Shown one piece after another: positions 16,387 to 24,601 of a DNA stretch of 64,000 bases (positions are counted from its first letter, which is position 1; the number at the start of each line of letters is the position of its first letter). Below the pieces are notes generated by a model that made no database searches, was not told where the DNA came from, and saw nothing but the letters and a program-made list of their open reading frames with translations. A program made the translations under genes and the position numbers. This stretch comes from Curtobacterium sp. MCBA15_009 (lineage in GTDB: Bacteria > Actinomycetota > Actinomycetes > Actinomycetales > Microbacteriaceae), in contig NZ_MJGO01000023.1 of assembly GCF_001864895.1 (NCBI RefSeq), positions 21,168-85,167 of the forward strand, read 5' to 3'.

Positions 16387-17298
16387 TCAGCCTAGCGACA
16401 GGACCGGGACCCCCAGCAGGTCGACGGACTCCGGCGTGGCGGTCTCCCCCGCCCCGATGGCGACGACGCCGGCGACGGGCAGCCGGTCGGCCACGGCGGA
16501 CAGCATCGCCGCGGCGTCCTCGGGCTTCCGGCCGACGTCGACGACGACCCAGACCTGGTCGGCCTCGACGCCGTCGCCGGTCGCCCGGTCGTCCCAGGCG
16601 GCCACCGCCAGGACGGCGTGGCCGTCGCGGACGCCGTCGGCCCGCGCCAGGATCGCCGAGCGTCGGTCGGCGGCGTCGCTCGGCCGCAGGCCGTAGCGGA
16701 GCGCGAACAGCCCGGCGGCGGCGTCGACGTCGTTCGGCCGGCCGACGAGCAGCACCAGGTCGCCGTCCGCGGACCGCACGGCGGGGGCGGCGGGCCGGGC
16801 CACGCGCACGGCGCGGGCCGTGTCGGGGACGCTGGTCGGGCCTCCCGGCCGCGCATCGGTGGCGGCCTGGAGGCGCGGGTCGACGTCCAGGGGCGCATCC
16901 GGCTCCGGCAGCGCGCGCGTCGGGCGCGGGGCGCTCCCCGTGATGCCGTCCAGGGCGAAGCCGTCGAGCACCGACGCGAACGCGTCGGCGCGCGTCGTCG
17001 CGGTGCCGTCGGTGCCGGCGATGCGGGCCTCGGTCGCCTCGGCGTCGGCCAGGAGCGCCGCGATCCCGATCCGCTGCACCGGCGTGCTCGCGATGGTGAC
17101 CTGCGCGGTCGGCGGGTCCGTCGGGTCGGGGACCTCGACGGTGGCCTCGACGTGTGCCTTGCGGAACAGCCCGCCGATGCCGGGCGTGGTGACGCGCTCG
17201 GCGGCGACGATGCGCGCCGACGGCCCGAACTCGGCCCGGACGGCGTCGCGCAGGGCCTCGAGCGTCGCGCCGCTACGCTGCGATCGGGTCGGCGGCAC
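16387..17298 (-). CDS. degenerate FlhF-like protein without P-loop
   Basis: This 303-residue protein sits where flhF normally follows flhA. Residues 10-55 (LEALRDAVRAEFGPSARIVAA, in parts, then GIGGLFRKAHVEATVEV) match the N-terminal domain of FlhF. The segment LVLLVGRPNDVDAAAGLFAL is where an SRP-type GTPase would have its LVGPTGVGKTT P-loop; here Gly-Lys-Thr is gone. The last 60 residues keep a Rossmann-like pattern (VWVVVDVGRKPEDAAAM, then GVPVLSLG). The middle is Ala/Pro/Thr-rich. It probably cannot hydrolyse GTP and may act only as a structural or placement factor. The GTG start has GGGAG six bases upstream and overlaps the flhA end by 26 bases. Confidence 0.65.
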   Translation of the reverse strand: MPPTRSQRSGATLEALRDAVRAEFGPSARIVAAERVTTPGIGGLFRKAHVEATVEVPDPTDPPTAQVTIASTPVQRIGIAALLADAEATEARIAGTDGTATTRADAFASVLDGFALDGITGSAPRPTRALPEPDAPLDVDPRLQAATDARPGGPTSVPDTARAVRVARPAAPAVRSADGDLVLLVGRPNDVDAAAGLFALRYGLRPSDAADRRSAILARADGVRDGHAVLAVAAWDDRATGDGVEADQVWVVVDVGRKPEDAAAMLSAVADRLPVAGVVAIGAGETATPESVDLLGVPVLSLG

Positions 17299-19327
17299 GG
17301 ACGACTCCCACGGTCTCGATGGTGGAGCCCGCGGCGGTGGCCTCCTGGTAGGAGAGCACCGGCAGGCCGTTCGACTGCGCCGCGACCATGCGGTGCACGG
17401 CGGGGCGCAGCTGCGGGGCGCAGACGAGCACGGCGGACAGGCCCTGGTCCTCGACGCTGCGCACGGCGTCGCGCAGGGACCCGAGCACCTGCTCGATGCG
17501 GTGCGCGTCGATGACGATCTGGGTGCCCTGCTCCGACGGCCGCAGCCCCTCGAGCATCGCCTGCTCGAGCAGGGGGTCGATCATGATGACGCGCAGCGTG
17601 CCGGCGTCGGCGTGGCGTGCGGCCAGGGCCGGACCGAGGGCGGCCCGGGCGGCCTCGACGAGTCCCTCGGGGTCGGTGGACGCCTTCGCGCGGAGCGTCA
17701 GGGCCTCGCAGATGCGCCCGAGGTCGTTGATCGGCACCCGCTCGGCGAGCAGTCCCTGCAGCACGCGCTGCAGCTCGGCCATCGACAGCATGCCGGGGAC
17801 GAGCTCCTCGACCGCGGCCGGGTTGACCTGCTTGACGCCCTCGGTCAGGACCTTGACGTCCTCGCGGGTCAGGAGCCGGGCGGCGTTGTCGCCGATGATG
17901 GCCTGCAGGTGGGTGACGAGCACCGAGACCCGGTCGATGACGGTCGCCCCGGTCATCTCCGCGGCGTGCCGCAGCTCGGCGGGGACCCACTTGCCGGTCA
18001 GGCCGAAGACGGGTTCGACCGTCGTGTCGCCGGGCAGCCCGTCCAGGTGGTCGCCGAGCGCCAGGACGCTCCGCGCCGGGGCGGTGCCGCGGCCGGCCTC
18101 CACCCCGGCGATGCGGATCGCGTAGGTCGACGGGGGCAGGTCGATGCTGTCGCGGGTGCGCACCGGCGGGACGACGACGCCCATGTCGACGGCGACCTTG
18201 CGGCGGAGCGCCCGGACCCGGCCGAGCAGGTCGTCCGACGCACCGCTGACCATGTCCACGAGGTCGGGGGCGAGCAGGATCTCGAGCGCGTGCACGCGCA
18301 TCTGCTCGACGAGGTCCTCGGGGGTGTCGCCGGACGGGGCCGCTGCCTCGAGCGCCTGCTGCTGCGCGGCCTCGCGTTCGGCCTTCGCGACGTTCTGGCC
18401 GATGCGCCACCCGGTGAACAGCAGCGTCGCGCCGACGAGCAGGAACGGCAGGATCGGCATGCCGGGGATGAAGCCCATGGCGATCGCGGCGACACCGGCG
18501 ATGAGCAGCGCGTTCCGCGACTGCGACAGCTGCGTCGCTGCGGACGCGCCCATCTCCGACTCCGCGCCGGAGCGCGTCACGATCATGCCCGTGGACACCG
18601 CCATGAGCAGCGCGGGGATCTGGGTGACGAGGCCGTCGCCGATCGTCAGGATGCCGTACTTCGACAGGGCGTCGGTGGCGGAGAGCCCGTTCTGCAGCAT
18701 GCCGATCGCGATGCCGCCGACCAGGTTGATGACGATGATGAGGATGCCGGCGATGGCGTCGCCCTTGACGAACTTCGACGCCCCGTCCATCGCGCCGTAG
18801 AAGTCGGCCTCGGCGGACACCGCGGCGCGGCGCTCCTTCGCCTGCTCGTCCGTGATGAGGCCGGCGTTGAGGTCGGCGTCGATCGCCATCTGCTTGCCGG
18901 GCATCGCGTCGAGCGTGAACCGGGCGCCCACCTCGGCGACGCGCTCGGCGCCCTTCGTCACCACGACGAACTGGATGACGATGAGGATGAGGAAGATCAC
19001 CGCGCCGATGATGATCGAGCCGGACACCGCGACGTGGCCGAACGCCTGGATGACGTCGCCGGCGAACCCCTCGCCGAGCACGAGCCGGGTCGACGCCACG
19101 TTCAGCCCGAGCCGGAACAGCGTCGCCACGAGCAGCAGCGACGGGAACACCGAGAAGTCGAGCGGCTTCTTCACGAACAGCGTCGTGAGCAGGATCACCA
19201 GCGCCAACAGGATGTTGATGATGATGAGGAAGTCGAGCAGGAACGACGGCACCGGCAGGATCAGCAGCAGGATGATGCCGACGATGAACACCGGGACGAC
19301 GAGCTTCGGCAGGTCCTTGCGGTTCAT
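17273..19327 (-). CDS. flhA: flagellar export gate protein FlhA
   Basis: This 684-residue protein is the large gate subunit of the flagellar type III export apparatus. The first 330 residues hold about eight membrane helices (VVPVFIVGIILLLILPVPSF at the start). Between helices is the conserved FHIPEP-type region, seen here as FPSLLLVATLFRLGLNVAST, and GDGLVTQIPALLMAVSTGMI follows. The C-terminal half is the cytosolic domain that docks chaperone-substrate pairs. The ATG at 19327 overlaps the flhB stop as ATGA; the longer open frame upstream is only the flhB region in another frame. Confidence 0.96.
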   Translation of the reverse strand: MNRKDLPKLVVPVFIVGIILLLILPVPSFLLDFLIIINILLALVILLTTLFVKKPLDFSVFPSLLLVATLFRLGLNVASTRLVLGEGFAGDVIQAFGHVAVSGSIIIGAVIFLILIVIQFVVVTKGAERVAEVGARFTLDAMPGKQMAIDADLNAGLITDEQAKERRAAVSAEADFYGAMDGASKFVKGDAIAGILIIVINLVGGIAIGMLQNGLSATDALSKYGILTIGDGLVTQIPALLMAVSTGMIVTRSGAESEMGASAATQLSQSRNALLIAGVAAIAMGFIPGMPILPFLLVGATLLFTGWRIGQNVAKAEREAAQQQALEAAAPSGDTPEDLVEQMRVHALEILLAPDLVDMVSGASDDLLGRVRALRRKVAVDMGVVVPPVRTRDSIDLPPSTYAIRIAGVEAGRGTAPARSVLALGDHLDGLPGDTTVEPVFGLTGKWVPAELRHAAEMTGATVIDRVSVLVTHLQAIIGDNAARLLTREDVKVLTEGVKQVNPAAVEELVPGMLSMAELQRVLQGLLAERVPINDLGRICEALTLRAKASTDPEGLVEAARAALGPALAARHADAGTLRVIMIDPLLEQAMLEGLRPSEQGTQIVIDAHRIEQVLGSLRDAVRSVEDQGLSAVLVCAPQLRPAVHRMVAAQSNGLPVLSYQEATAAGSTIETVGVVRAADPIAA

Positions 19328-20502
19328 GCGGGGAGTCCTTCGGGGCGGGGTGGTCGGAGCTTGCGGGGACGGAGGTCGCCGGTCAGGGTCGCGGGGTCGA
19401 TGACCGTGGCGACCTCGGCGGCCGTGGTGGGAACGGGGGGCGCGTGCGTGCCGGCCGCCGCACCGCGCGCCTTGAGCGCCATCACGAAGGACAGCACCCG
19501 CGCCACCGGCGTGTAGAGGTCGGCGGGGATCTCGTGGCCGAGCTCGCACGCAGCGTGCAGGGCCCGGGTGAGCGGCACGTCGCGGACGATCGGCACGCGC
19601 TCGTCCTCGGCACGGGACCGGATGACGTCGGCGACGGGTCCGGCCCCCTTCGCGACGACGCGCGGCGCAGACTTGCCGGGTTCGTACCGCAGGGCGACGG
19701 CGTAGTGGGTCGGGTTCGTCATCACGACGTCCGCGGTGCCGATCGCCTCGATCATCCGGTTGCGGCTCATCGCGAGCTGCCGGGAGCGGCGCTGTCCCTT
19801 GACGAGCGGGTCGCCGTCGCTCGACTTGTGCTCGTCCTTGACCTCGCGCTTCGTCATCATGGTGCGCTTGCGGTTGCGCCGGACCACCACGAAGACGTCG
19901 ATCGCCGCGAGCAGCAGTCCGGCGACGATGGCGGCCCGGAGCAGGGTGCCAGCGCCGTCGGCCGCGGCCTCGAGCACGGCGGACAGCGGGAGCGAGCCGC
20001 TCGTCATGAGCACGGGCATGAGGCCCTGCACGGCGAACCAGAGCACGAGGCCGACGACGGCGGTCTTGAGCAGGGCCTTCACCCCGTTCCAGAGCGCCTG
20101 CACGCCGAACACCCGCTTGAGGCCGGCGACGGGGTCGAAGTGCGACGGCTCCGGCATGAGCTTCCGGACGTGCACGCCGCCCTGCGCGACGGCGGCGGCC
20201 GTGACGGCGACGAGGACGACGGCGAGCGGCGGACCGAGCGTCGCCCCGATGCTCGCCATCGCGTCGTGGAAGACCTGGTCGACGGTGCCGATCGTCGGGT
20301 TGGCGATGACGGTGCGGACGGCCGCGAGCTGCGAGGTCCCCGCCGCCGCCGCGTTGCCGATCACCGACGGCACCATCATCGCCACGACGGCGATGCCGAC
20401 CCACGCGCCGAGGTCCTGGGAGCGCCCGAGCTGGCCCTTCCGGTGGACCTCGCGCATGCGCTTGTCGGTGGCCTTCTCGGACTTCTCACCGCTGTCGGAC
20501 AT
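19324..20502 (-). CDS. flhB: flagellar export switch protein FlhB
   Basis: This 392-residue protein controls substrate specificity of the flagellar export gate. It has four membrane helices between about residues 30 and 210, a basic cytosolic linker, and the autocleavage motif NPTH near residue 263 inside VVMTNPTHYAVALRYEPG. The start GEKSEKATDKRMREVHRKGQ is typical. The C-terminal tail after about residue 345 is longer and Pro/Thr-rich. It follows fliR by six bases and overlaps flhA by four. Confidence 0.96.
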   Translation of the reverse strand: MSDSGEKSEKATDKRMREVHRKGQLGRSQDLGAWVGIAVVAMMVPSVIGNAAAAGTSQLAAVRTVIANPTIGTVDQVFHDAMASIGATLGPPLAVVLVAVTAAAVAQGGVHVRKLMPEPSHFDPVAGLKRVFGVQALWNGVKALLKTAVVGLVLWFAVQGLMPVLMTSGSLPLSAVLEAAADGAGTLLRAAIVAGLLLAAIDVFVVVRRNRKRTMMTKREVKDEHKSSDGDPLVKGQRRSRQLAMSRNRMIEAIGTADVVMTNPTHYAVALRYEPGKSAPRVVAKGAGPVADVIRSRAEDERVPIVRDVPLTRALHAACELGHEIPADLYTPVARVLSFVMALKARGAAAGTHAPPVPTTAAEVATVIDPATLTGDLRPRKLRPPRPEGLPA

Positions 20503-20508
20503 CGCTGG

Positions 20509-21267
20509 TCACCCCCGTCCCGTGATCGCCTGGACGGCGTCACCGGTCAGCGACGACACCACCGAGGGCAGGGCCATGAAGAGCGCACCGGCGAAGAGCA
20601 CGGTGAGCCCGATCTTGATCGGGAACCCGAGCTGGAACGCGTTGAGCGCCGGGGCGACGCGGGTGAGCAGCCCGAGGCCGACGTCGGCCAGGAACAGCAC
20701 GACGACGAGCGGACCGGCGATCTGCAGGCTCGCCAGGAACATCTGCGACACGGCGGTGACGAGCAGCGGGGCGAGTGCGTCCACCCCGAAGGAACCGGTG
20801 AGCGGCACGGCGTCGAACGAGCGCACGAGGCCGCCGACGATGAGCTGGTACCCGCCGGAGGTGAAGAGCAGGGCGAGCGCCGCCATCTGGAACAGCCGGG
20901 TGAACTGGGCGCCGTTGACCTGGGACTGCGGGTCGAACGCCTGCGCCAGCGTGAACCCGCCGAACAGGTCGATGAGGGCGCCGGCGGACTGCACCGCGGC
21001 GAACACCAGGAACACGAGGAACCCGAGCCCGAGCCCGACCAGCAGCTGCGTCAGCAACGCGAGCAGGAACGGTCCGGTCGCGAGCGACTCGTAGCCCACC
21101 GCGACGCGCGGTGCGACGCCGATGGCCAGGCCGAGCCCGAGGATCACCTTCACCGCGCCCGGGAACGCCCGGTACGAGAACGGCGGGGCGATCACGAGGA
21201 ACGCCACCAACCGGACGCCGGCGAGCATGGTCGCCTCCAGTCGGTCGGCGTCGAACGCGAGCTCCAC
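20509..21267 (-). CDS. fliR: flagellar export protein FliR
   Basis: This 252-residue protein has about six hydrophobic helices and the family pattern RLVAFLVIAPPFSYRAFPGA near the N-terminus, then VKVILGLGLAIGV. It forms the export-gate core with FliP and FliQ in the basal body. It begins at a GTG four bases after fliQ ends, with a GGGG-type ribosome binding site, and runs into flhB. Confidence 0.93.
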   Translation of the reverse strand: MELAFDADRLEATMLAGVRLVAFLVIAPPFSYRAFPGAVKVILGLGLAIGVAPRVAVGYESLATGPFLLALLTQLLVGLGLGFLVFLVFAAVQSAGALIDLFGGFTLAQAFDPQSQVNGAQFTRLFQMAALALLFTSGGYQLIVGGLVRSFDAVPLTGSFGVDALAPLLVTAVSQMFLASLQIAGPLVVVLFLADVGLGLLTRVAPALNAFQLGFPIKIGLTVLFAGALFMALPSVVSSLTGDAVQAITGRG

Positions 21268-21270
21268 CGG

Positions 21271-21543
21271 CTACGCCCCGAGCAGCTTCGGGATCATGTC
21301 GAAGGCGACGTGGGTGAACGACACCATCTCCGAGATCATCCAGTTGCCGCAGACGACGAGGGCGATCGCGACGGCGACGGCCTTCGGCACGAACGAGAGC
21401 GTGACCTCCTGGATCTGCGTCACGGACTGGAAGAGCGAGATGGCGAAGCCGACCACGAGGGACGTCACGAGGACGGGCGCGGCGAGCTTGCCGGCCACCA
21501 GGAGGGCCTGGAGCACGAGGTCGATGACCGCCTGCTGGTTCAC
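21271..21543 (-). CDS. fliQ: flagellar export protein FliQ
   Basis: This 90-residue protein has two long hydrophobic helices separated by a short polar turn. The core SLVVGFAISLFQSVTQIQE and TLSFVPK is the FliQ signature. Length is normal. It sits between fliP and fliR in the usual order and starts at a GTG nine bases after the fliP stop. Confidence 0.93.
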   Translation of the reverse strand: MNQQAVIDLVLQALLVAGKLAAPVLVTSLVVGFAISLFQSVTQIQEVTLSFVPKAVAVAIALVVCGNWMISEMVSFTHVAFDMIPKLLGA

Positions 21544-21552
21544 GCGCGCCCC

Positions 21553-22371
21553 CTAGACAACGTGGTAGCTCTCGATGAGCGACCGGATGATGAGGCCCCA
21601 GCCGTCGACGAGGACGAAGAGCAGGATCTTGAACGGCAGCGAGATCATCACCGGCGGGAGCATCATCATGCCCATCGACATGAGCGCCGCGGAGACGACG
21701 AGGTCGATGACCAGGAACGGGATGAAGATGACGAACCCGATGATGAACGCGCTGCGGAGCTCCGAGATGATGAACGCCGGGATGACGGTCGTCATCGGCA
21801 CGTCGGCCGTCGACGCGGGGTTGTCCAGGCCGGCGGCGCGGGTGATGAGCGCCAGGTCCTCGTCGCGGGTCTGGTGCAGCATGAAGGTCCGGAGCGGCTT
21901 CGTGCCGATCTCGACGGCCTGGTCGAAGCTGAGGTGCCCGGCCAGGTAGGGCTGCAGCGCGTCGTCGTTGATGTGCCCGATCACGGGTGCCATCACGAAC
22001 AGCGACAGGAACAGGGCGAGGCCGGCGATCACCTGGTTCGGCGGGATCGACTGCAGGCCGAGCGCGTTCCGGGTCATCGCGAGCACCACGAAGATCTTCG
22101 TGAACGACGTCATCATGAGCATGAGCGCCGGAGCGACGCTGAGCAGGGTGATGCCGATGAGCGTCACGACGGCGGACGACGGACCGCCGTCCGGACCGTT
22201 CACGCTGACGCTGAAGTCCCCGCCGGCGGGCGGCGTCGGGGTCGCCGGGGCGGTCGGCCCGACCGCGCCCGCGGCGTGCGCGCCCGTCGCGGTCACCATG
22301 AGGACGCCGGCGACGACGGTCACCCCGAGCAGGACGAGGGCCAGCACGCGCGCCGTGCGGACGGCGGTCAC
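21553..22371 (-). CDS. fliP: flagellar export protein FliP
   Basis: This 272-residue precursor begins with a cleavable-looking signal peptide (basic start, hydrophobic core, ATGAHA about residue 33) and a Pro/Thr-rich spacer. The FliP core follows: MLMMTSFTKIFVVLAMTRNA, then LGLQSIPPNQVIAGLALFLS, and near the end FIIGFVIFIPFLVIDLVVSA. Five to six helices are expected. The GTG start overlaps the fliO stop as GTGA and was chosen over the longer open frame, which covers fliO. Confidence 0.95.
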   Translation of the reverse strand: MTAVRTARVLALVLLGVTVVAGVLMVTATGAHAAGAVGPTAPATPTPPAGGDFSVSVNGPDGGPSSAVVTLIGITLLSVAPALMLMMTSFTKIFVVLAMTRNALGLQSIPPNQVIAGLALFLSLFVMAPVIGHINDDALQPYLAGHLSFDQAVEIGTKPLRTFMLHQTRDEDLALITRAAGLDNPASTADVPMTTVIPAFIISELRSAFIIGFVIFIPFLVIDLVVSAALMSMGMMMLPPVMISLPFKILLFVLVDGWGLIIRSLIESYHVV

Positions 22372-22907
22372 CCGGCCCGCCGGTTCCGCAGCGCGGCCGC
22401 CGCCTGCCGCCACGTTTCCGCGGACAGGATCGAGCCCTGCAGCTGCGCCGCCGTCGGGACGACGGTGCGCTGCTGGCGTCGGTTGCGGGGGCGCATCGGC
22501 AGCGGTTCCGCGGTCACCGCGGTGTCGGACGGGAGGCCCGGGGTGGCGTCCGCGTGCAGCGCGAGTTCCTGACGGAACGCGTCCGCCGACGGGGCGGGAC
22601 GCACCGGCAGCGAGACGGGACCGGTCACGATGGTGAGCTCGGGGGCGGGCGCCTGCGCGCTCGTGAGCAGGGAGACGCCGTGCTCGGAGACCCCGAGGAC
22701 GAGGCGCTCCCCCTCGACGTCGACCACGACGACGCTCGCCTTGCCGCCGATCCCCTGCCGCCCGACGACCTCGACGGACGCTGCGCGGCGCCCGGAGGTC
22801 CGCCCGCCGGTGAAGCGCTTGCGGCTGGCGCGGTGCAGCACCCACATGAGGGCGAGCACGACGCCGAGCGAGAGCGCGACGCGGAGGGTGATGAGCAGGG
22901 TGTCCAC
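22368..22907 (-). CDS. fliO: flagellar biosynthesis protein FliO
   Basis: This 179-residue protein has one N-terminal membrane helix (LRVALSLGVVLALMWVL, about residues 8-24) followed by a basic stretch. A compact beta domain comes next (VEVVGRQGIGGKASVVVVDV, then ERLVLGVSEHGVSLL), the FliO/MopB fold. The tail is long and probably disordered. It helps FliP assemble. It lies between fliN and fliP, ten bases after the fliN stop, and is identified by both fold and position. Confidence 0.88.
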   Translation of the reverse strand: MDTLLITLRVALSLGVVLALMWVLHRASRKRFTGGRTSGRRAASVEVVGRQGIGGKASVVVVDVEGERLVLGVSEHGVSLLTSAQAPAPELTIVTGPVSLPVRPAPSADAFRQELALHADATPGLPSDTAVTAEPLPMRPRNRRQQRTVVPTAAQLQGSILSAETWRQAAAALRNRRAG

Positions 22908-22917
22908 GGTCGGCGGC

Positions 22918-23622
22918 TCAGACGGATTCGGCGACGTCGAGGATGCGGGTGATGCGGACGGCGTAGTCCTGGTCGACGACGACGACCTCGCCGTGCGCGA
23001 TGAGCCGCCCGTTCAGCAGCACGTCGGCCGGGGCACCGGCGCTGCGGTCGAGCTCGACGACGGCGCCCGGCTCCATGCCGAGCACGTCGCGCACCGACAT
23101 CCGGGTGCGTCCGATCTCCACCGTGAGCGTCATCTCGACGTTGTTGATGCGGCCGAGGTTGCCGGTCGGCAGGGCCGCGGGGGCCACCGCCGCCGACACC
23201 GTGCCGTTCTCGCGCACGCGCAGCCCGAACCAGCCCCCGGGGACGCCGCCGGCGGTGAGCTCGAACACGACGGTGTCCGGGTCGGCGAGCAGCGACGCGG
23301 CCGACTCGCGGCTCGCCTCGCCGAGGACGCCGACGCCGAGCACGGACGCCGCGGCCTCGAGCGAGGGGCGCAGGACGTCGGTGACCGCCACGATGCCGTG
23401 CTCGGTCCCGCCCGCGGCGGTGATCGCCTCGAGGTCGGTGAGCACGAGGGCCAGGTCGGCCGACAGGCCGCCGACGAACGACGCGACCACGGCGTCCGCC
23501 GCCGCGTCGAGGACGGCGCTGGTCGCGCCTCCCGGCAGGAGCACCGCACCCAGGGGGGCGGCCGTCGGGAGCTGCGCCGCGAGCGACTCGGCCGCAGCGG
23601 TCTGGAGGGTGGTGACGGTCAT
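22918..23622 (-). CDS. fliN: flagellar motor switch protein FliN (long, FliY-like form)
   Basis: At 234 residues this is much longer than enteric FliN (about 140). The C-terminal 80 residues are the SpoA/FliN domain: NVEMTLTVEIGRTRMSVRDV, then LGMEPGAVVELDRSAGAPAD and VLLNGRLIAHGEVVVVDQDY. The N-terminal 140 residues (VVASFVGGLSADLALVLTD ... LEAAASVLGV) resemble the CheC/FliY phosphatase-like fold, but no clear catalytic Asn-Glu motif is visible. It forms the C-ring with FliM and FliG. The ATG overlaps the fliM stop as ATGA. Confidence 0.9.
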   Translation of the reverse strand: MTVTTLQTAAAESLAAQLPTAAPLGAVLLPGGATSAVLDAAADAVVASFVGGLSADLALVLTDLEAITAAGGTEHGIVAVTDVLRPSLEAAASVLGVGVLGEASRESAASLLADPDTVVFELTAGGVPGGWFGLRVRENGTVSAAVAPAALPTGNLGRINNVEMTLTVEIGRTRMSVRDVLGMEPGAVVELDRSAGAPADVLLNGRLIAHGEVVVVDQDYAVRITRILDVAESV

Positions 23623-24500
23623 GCGTGCTGCTCCGATGTGGTGGTGGTGACGACGATGCCGGCCAGGCGCGACCCGTTCGCGCCGACCGCGGCCGTGCCG
23701 ACGGGCTCGCCGTCGACGGCGATGGTGAGGGGCCGGTGCTGCGGGTGCGGCAGGGGCAGGACGTCGCCGACGGCGAGTCGGAGCACCTGCTGCGGCAGGA
23801 CCGTCGCCGACGCGAACCGCAGGCCGACCCCGACCGGCACACCGGCGAGCTGCGCGTCGAGCAGCGCCTGGGCGTCCGCCGGCGACGGCGTCGAGGCGGT
23901 CTCGCCGAGCTGCGGCAGCACCGCCTCGGCGGGCAGCGCGAGGGTGCCGGGCGCCACCCGGTCGCCGACGCGGATCGAGAACGACGCGACGATCATCAGG
24001 TCGGCCTTCTGCGCGGCCTGGGCGAACTGCGAGTTGAACTGGAAGCCACCCGTGGCGACCTCGTGCACGAGCAGCCCGCCGAACGAGTAGCGGAGGTCGT
24101 CGAGGGCGTCCTCGACGATCTTCCGCACGAGCGCCTGCTCGATCGGCGTGAAGGTGCGTTCCGGCGTGGGCAGCGGCTTCGAGGCGCCGAGCGCGTGCGA
24201 CACCCAGGTGAGCGCAGCGTCGAGGGGCACCTGCAGCACGCCCTTCGCGCTGAGGTGGGCGATCGGCAGCAGCACCATGCCGGTGAGCGCCGGCAGCGAG
24301 GCGGCGTACTCGTCGTACGTCGTCATCTGCACCTGCTCGCAGGTGACCTGGCTCACCGCGCGCACCTTCGCGGTGAGCTGCGTGCCCCACTGCCGGGCGA
24401 ACGTCTCGAAGGCGAGCTCGAGGACCCGGGCGTGCTCGCGGGCGAGCGTCGACGGGCGCGCGAAGTCGTACACCTCGGGCGCGGTCAGGGTCTCGGTCAC
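23619..24500 (-). CDS. fliM: flagellar motor switch protein FliM
   Basis: This 293-residue protein has the FliM middle domain (ARVLELAFETFARQWGTQLT near residue 24, then TTYDEYAASLP) and ends in a SpoA-like C-terminal domain. The typical N-terminal CheY-binding EIDALL-type peptide is not visible: the protein starts MTETLTAPEVYDFARP, with only about 15 residues before the core. The GTG at 24500 lies eight bases after a sigma-28 type -10 box, so this mRNA may be leaderless. No fliL precedes it, unlike many operons. Confidence 0.92.
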   Translation of the reverse strand: MTETLTAPEVYDFARPSTLAREHARVLELAFETFARQWGTQLTAKVRAVSQVTCEQVQMTTYDEYAASLPALTGMVLLPIAHLSAKGVLQVPLDAALTWVSHALGASKPLPTPERTFTPIEQALVRKIVEDALDDLRYSFGGLLVHEVATGGFQFNSQFAQAAQKADLMIVASFSIRVGDRVAPGTLALPAEAVLPQLGETASTPSPADAQALLDAQLAGVPVGVGLRFASATVLPQQVLRLAVGDVLPLPHPQHRPLTIAVDGEPVGTAAVGANGSRLAGIVVTTTTSEQHA

Positions 24501-24508
24501 GGGTGCGT

Positions 24509-24536
24509 CTATCGGTCGGCTGTGTGCCGGCCGTCA
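24509..24536 (-). promoter_or_regulatory. sigma-28 type promoter before fliM
   Basis: On the minus strand TGAC (24533-24536), 16 bases and ACCGATAG (24509-24516) match the motor-gene promoter pattern seen before flbD, flgB, fliC and flgN. The -10 box ends eight bases before the fliM GTG. The site would give fliM and downstream genes a second promoter inside the operon. Confidence 0.6.
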
Positions 24537-24601
24537 GTGCTGTACCCCGTAGTGGGGCGGTCGAGGGCTCCCCGGCGGTCGCTCCGCCCTGTGCGTCTGC
24601 G

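Noticed and set aside
19444..22572. 1042-codon open frame on the plus strand across the flagellar export genes
   Set aside because: Antisense of flhB, fliR, fliQ, fliP and fliO, which are all clearly recognisable. The translation is low-complexity His/Glu/Asp/Arg.
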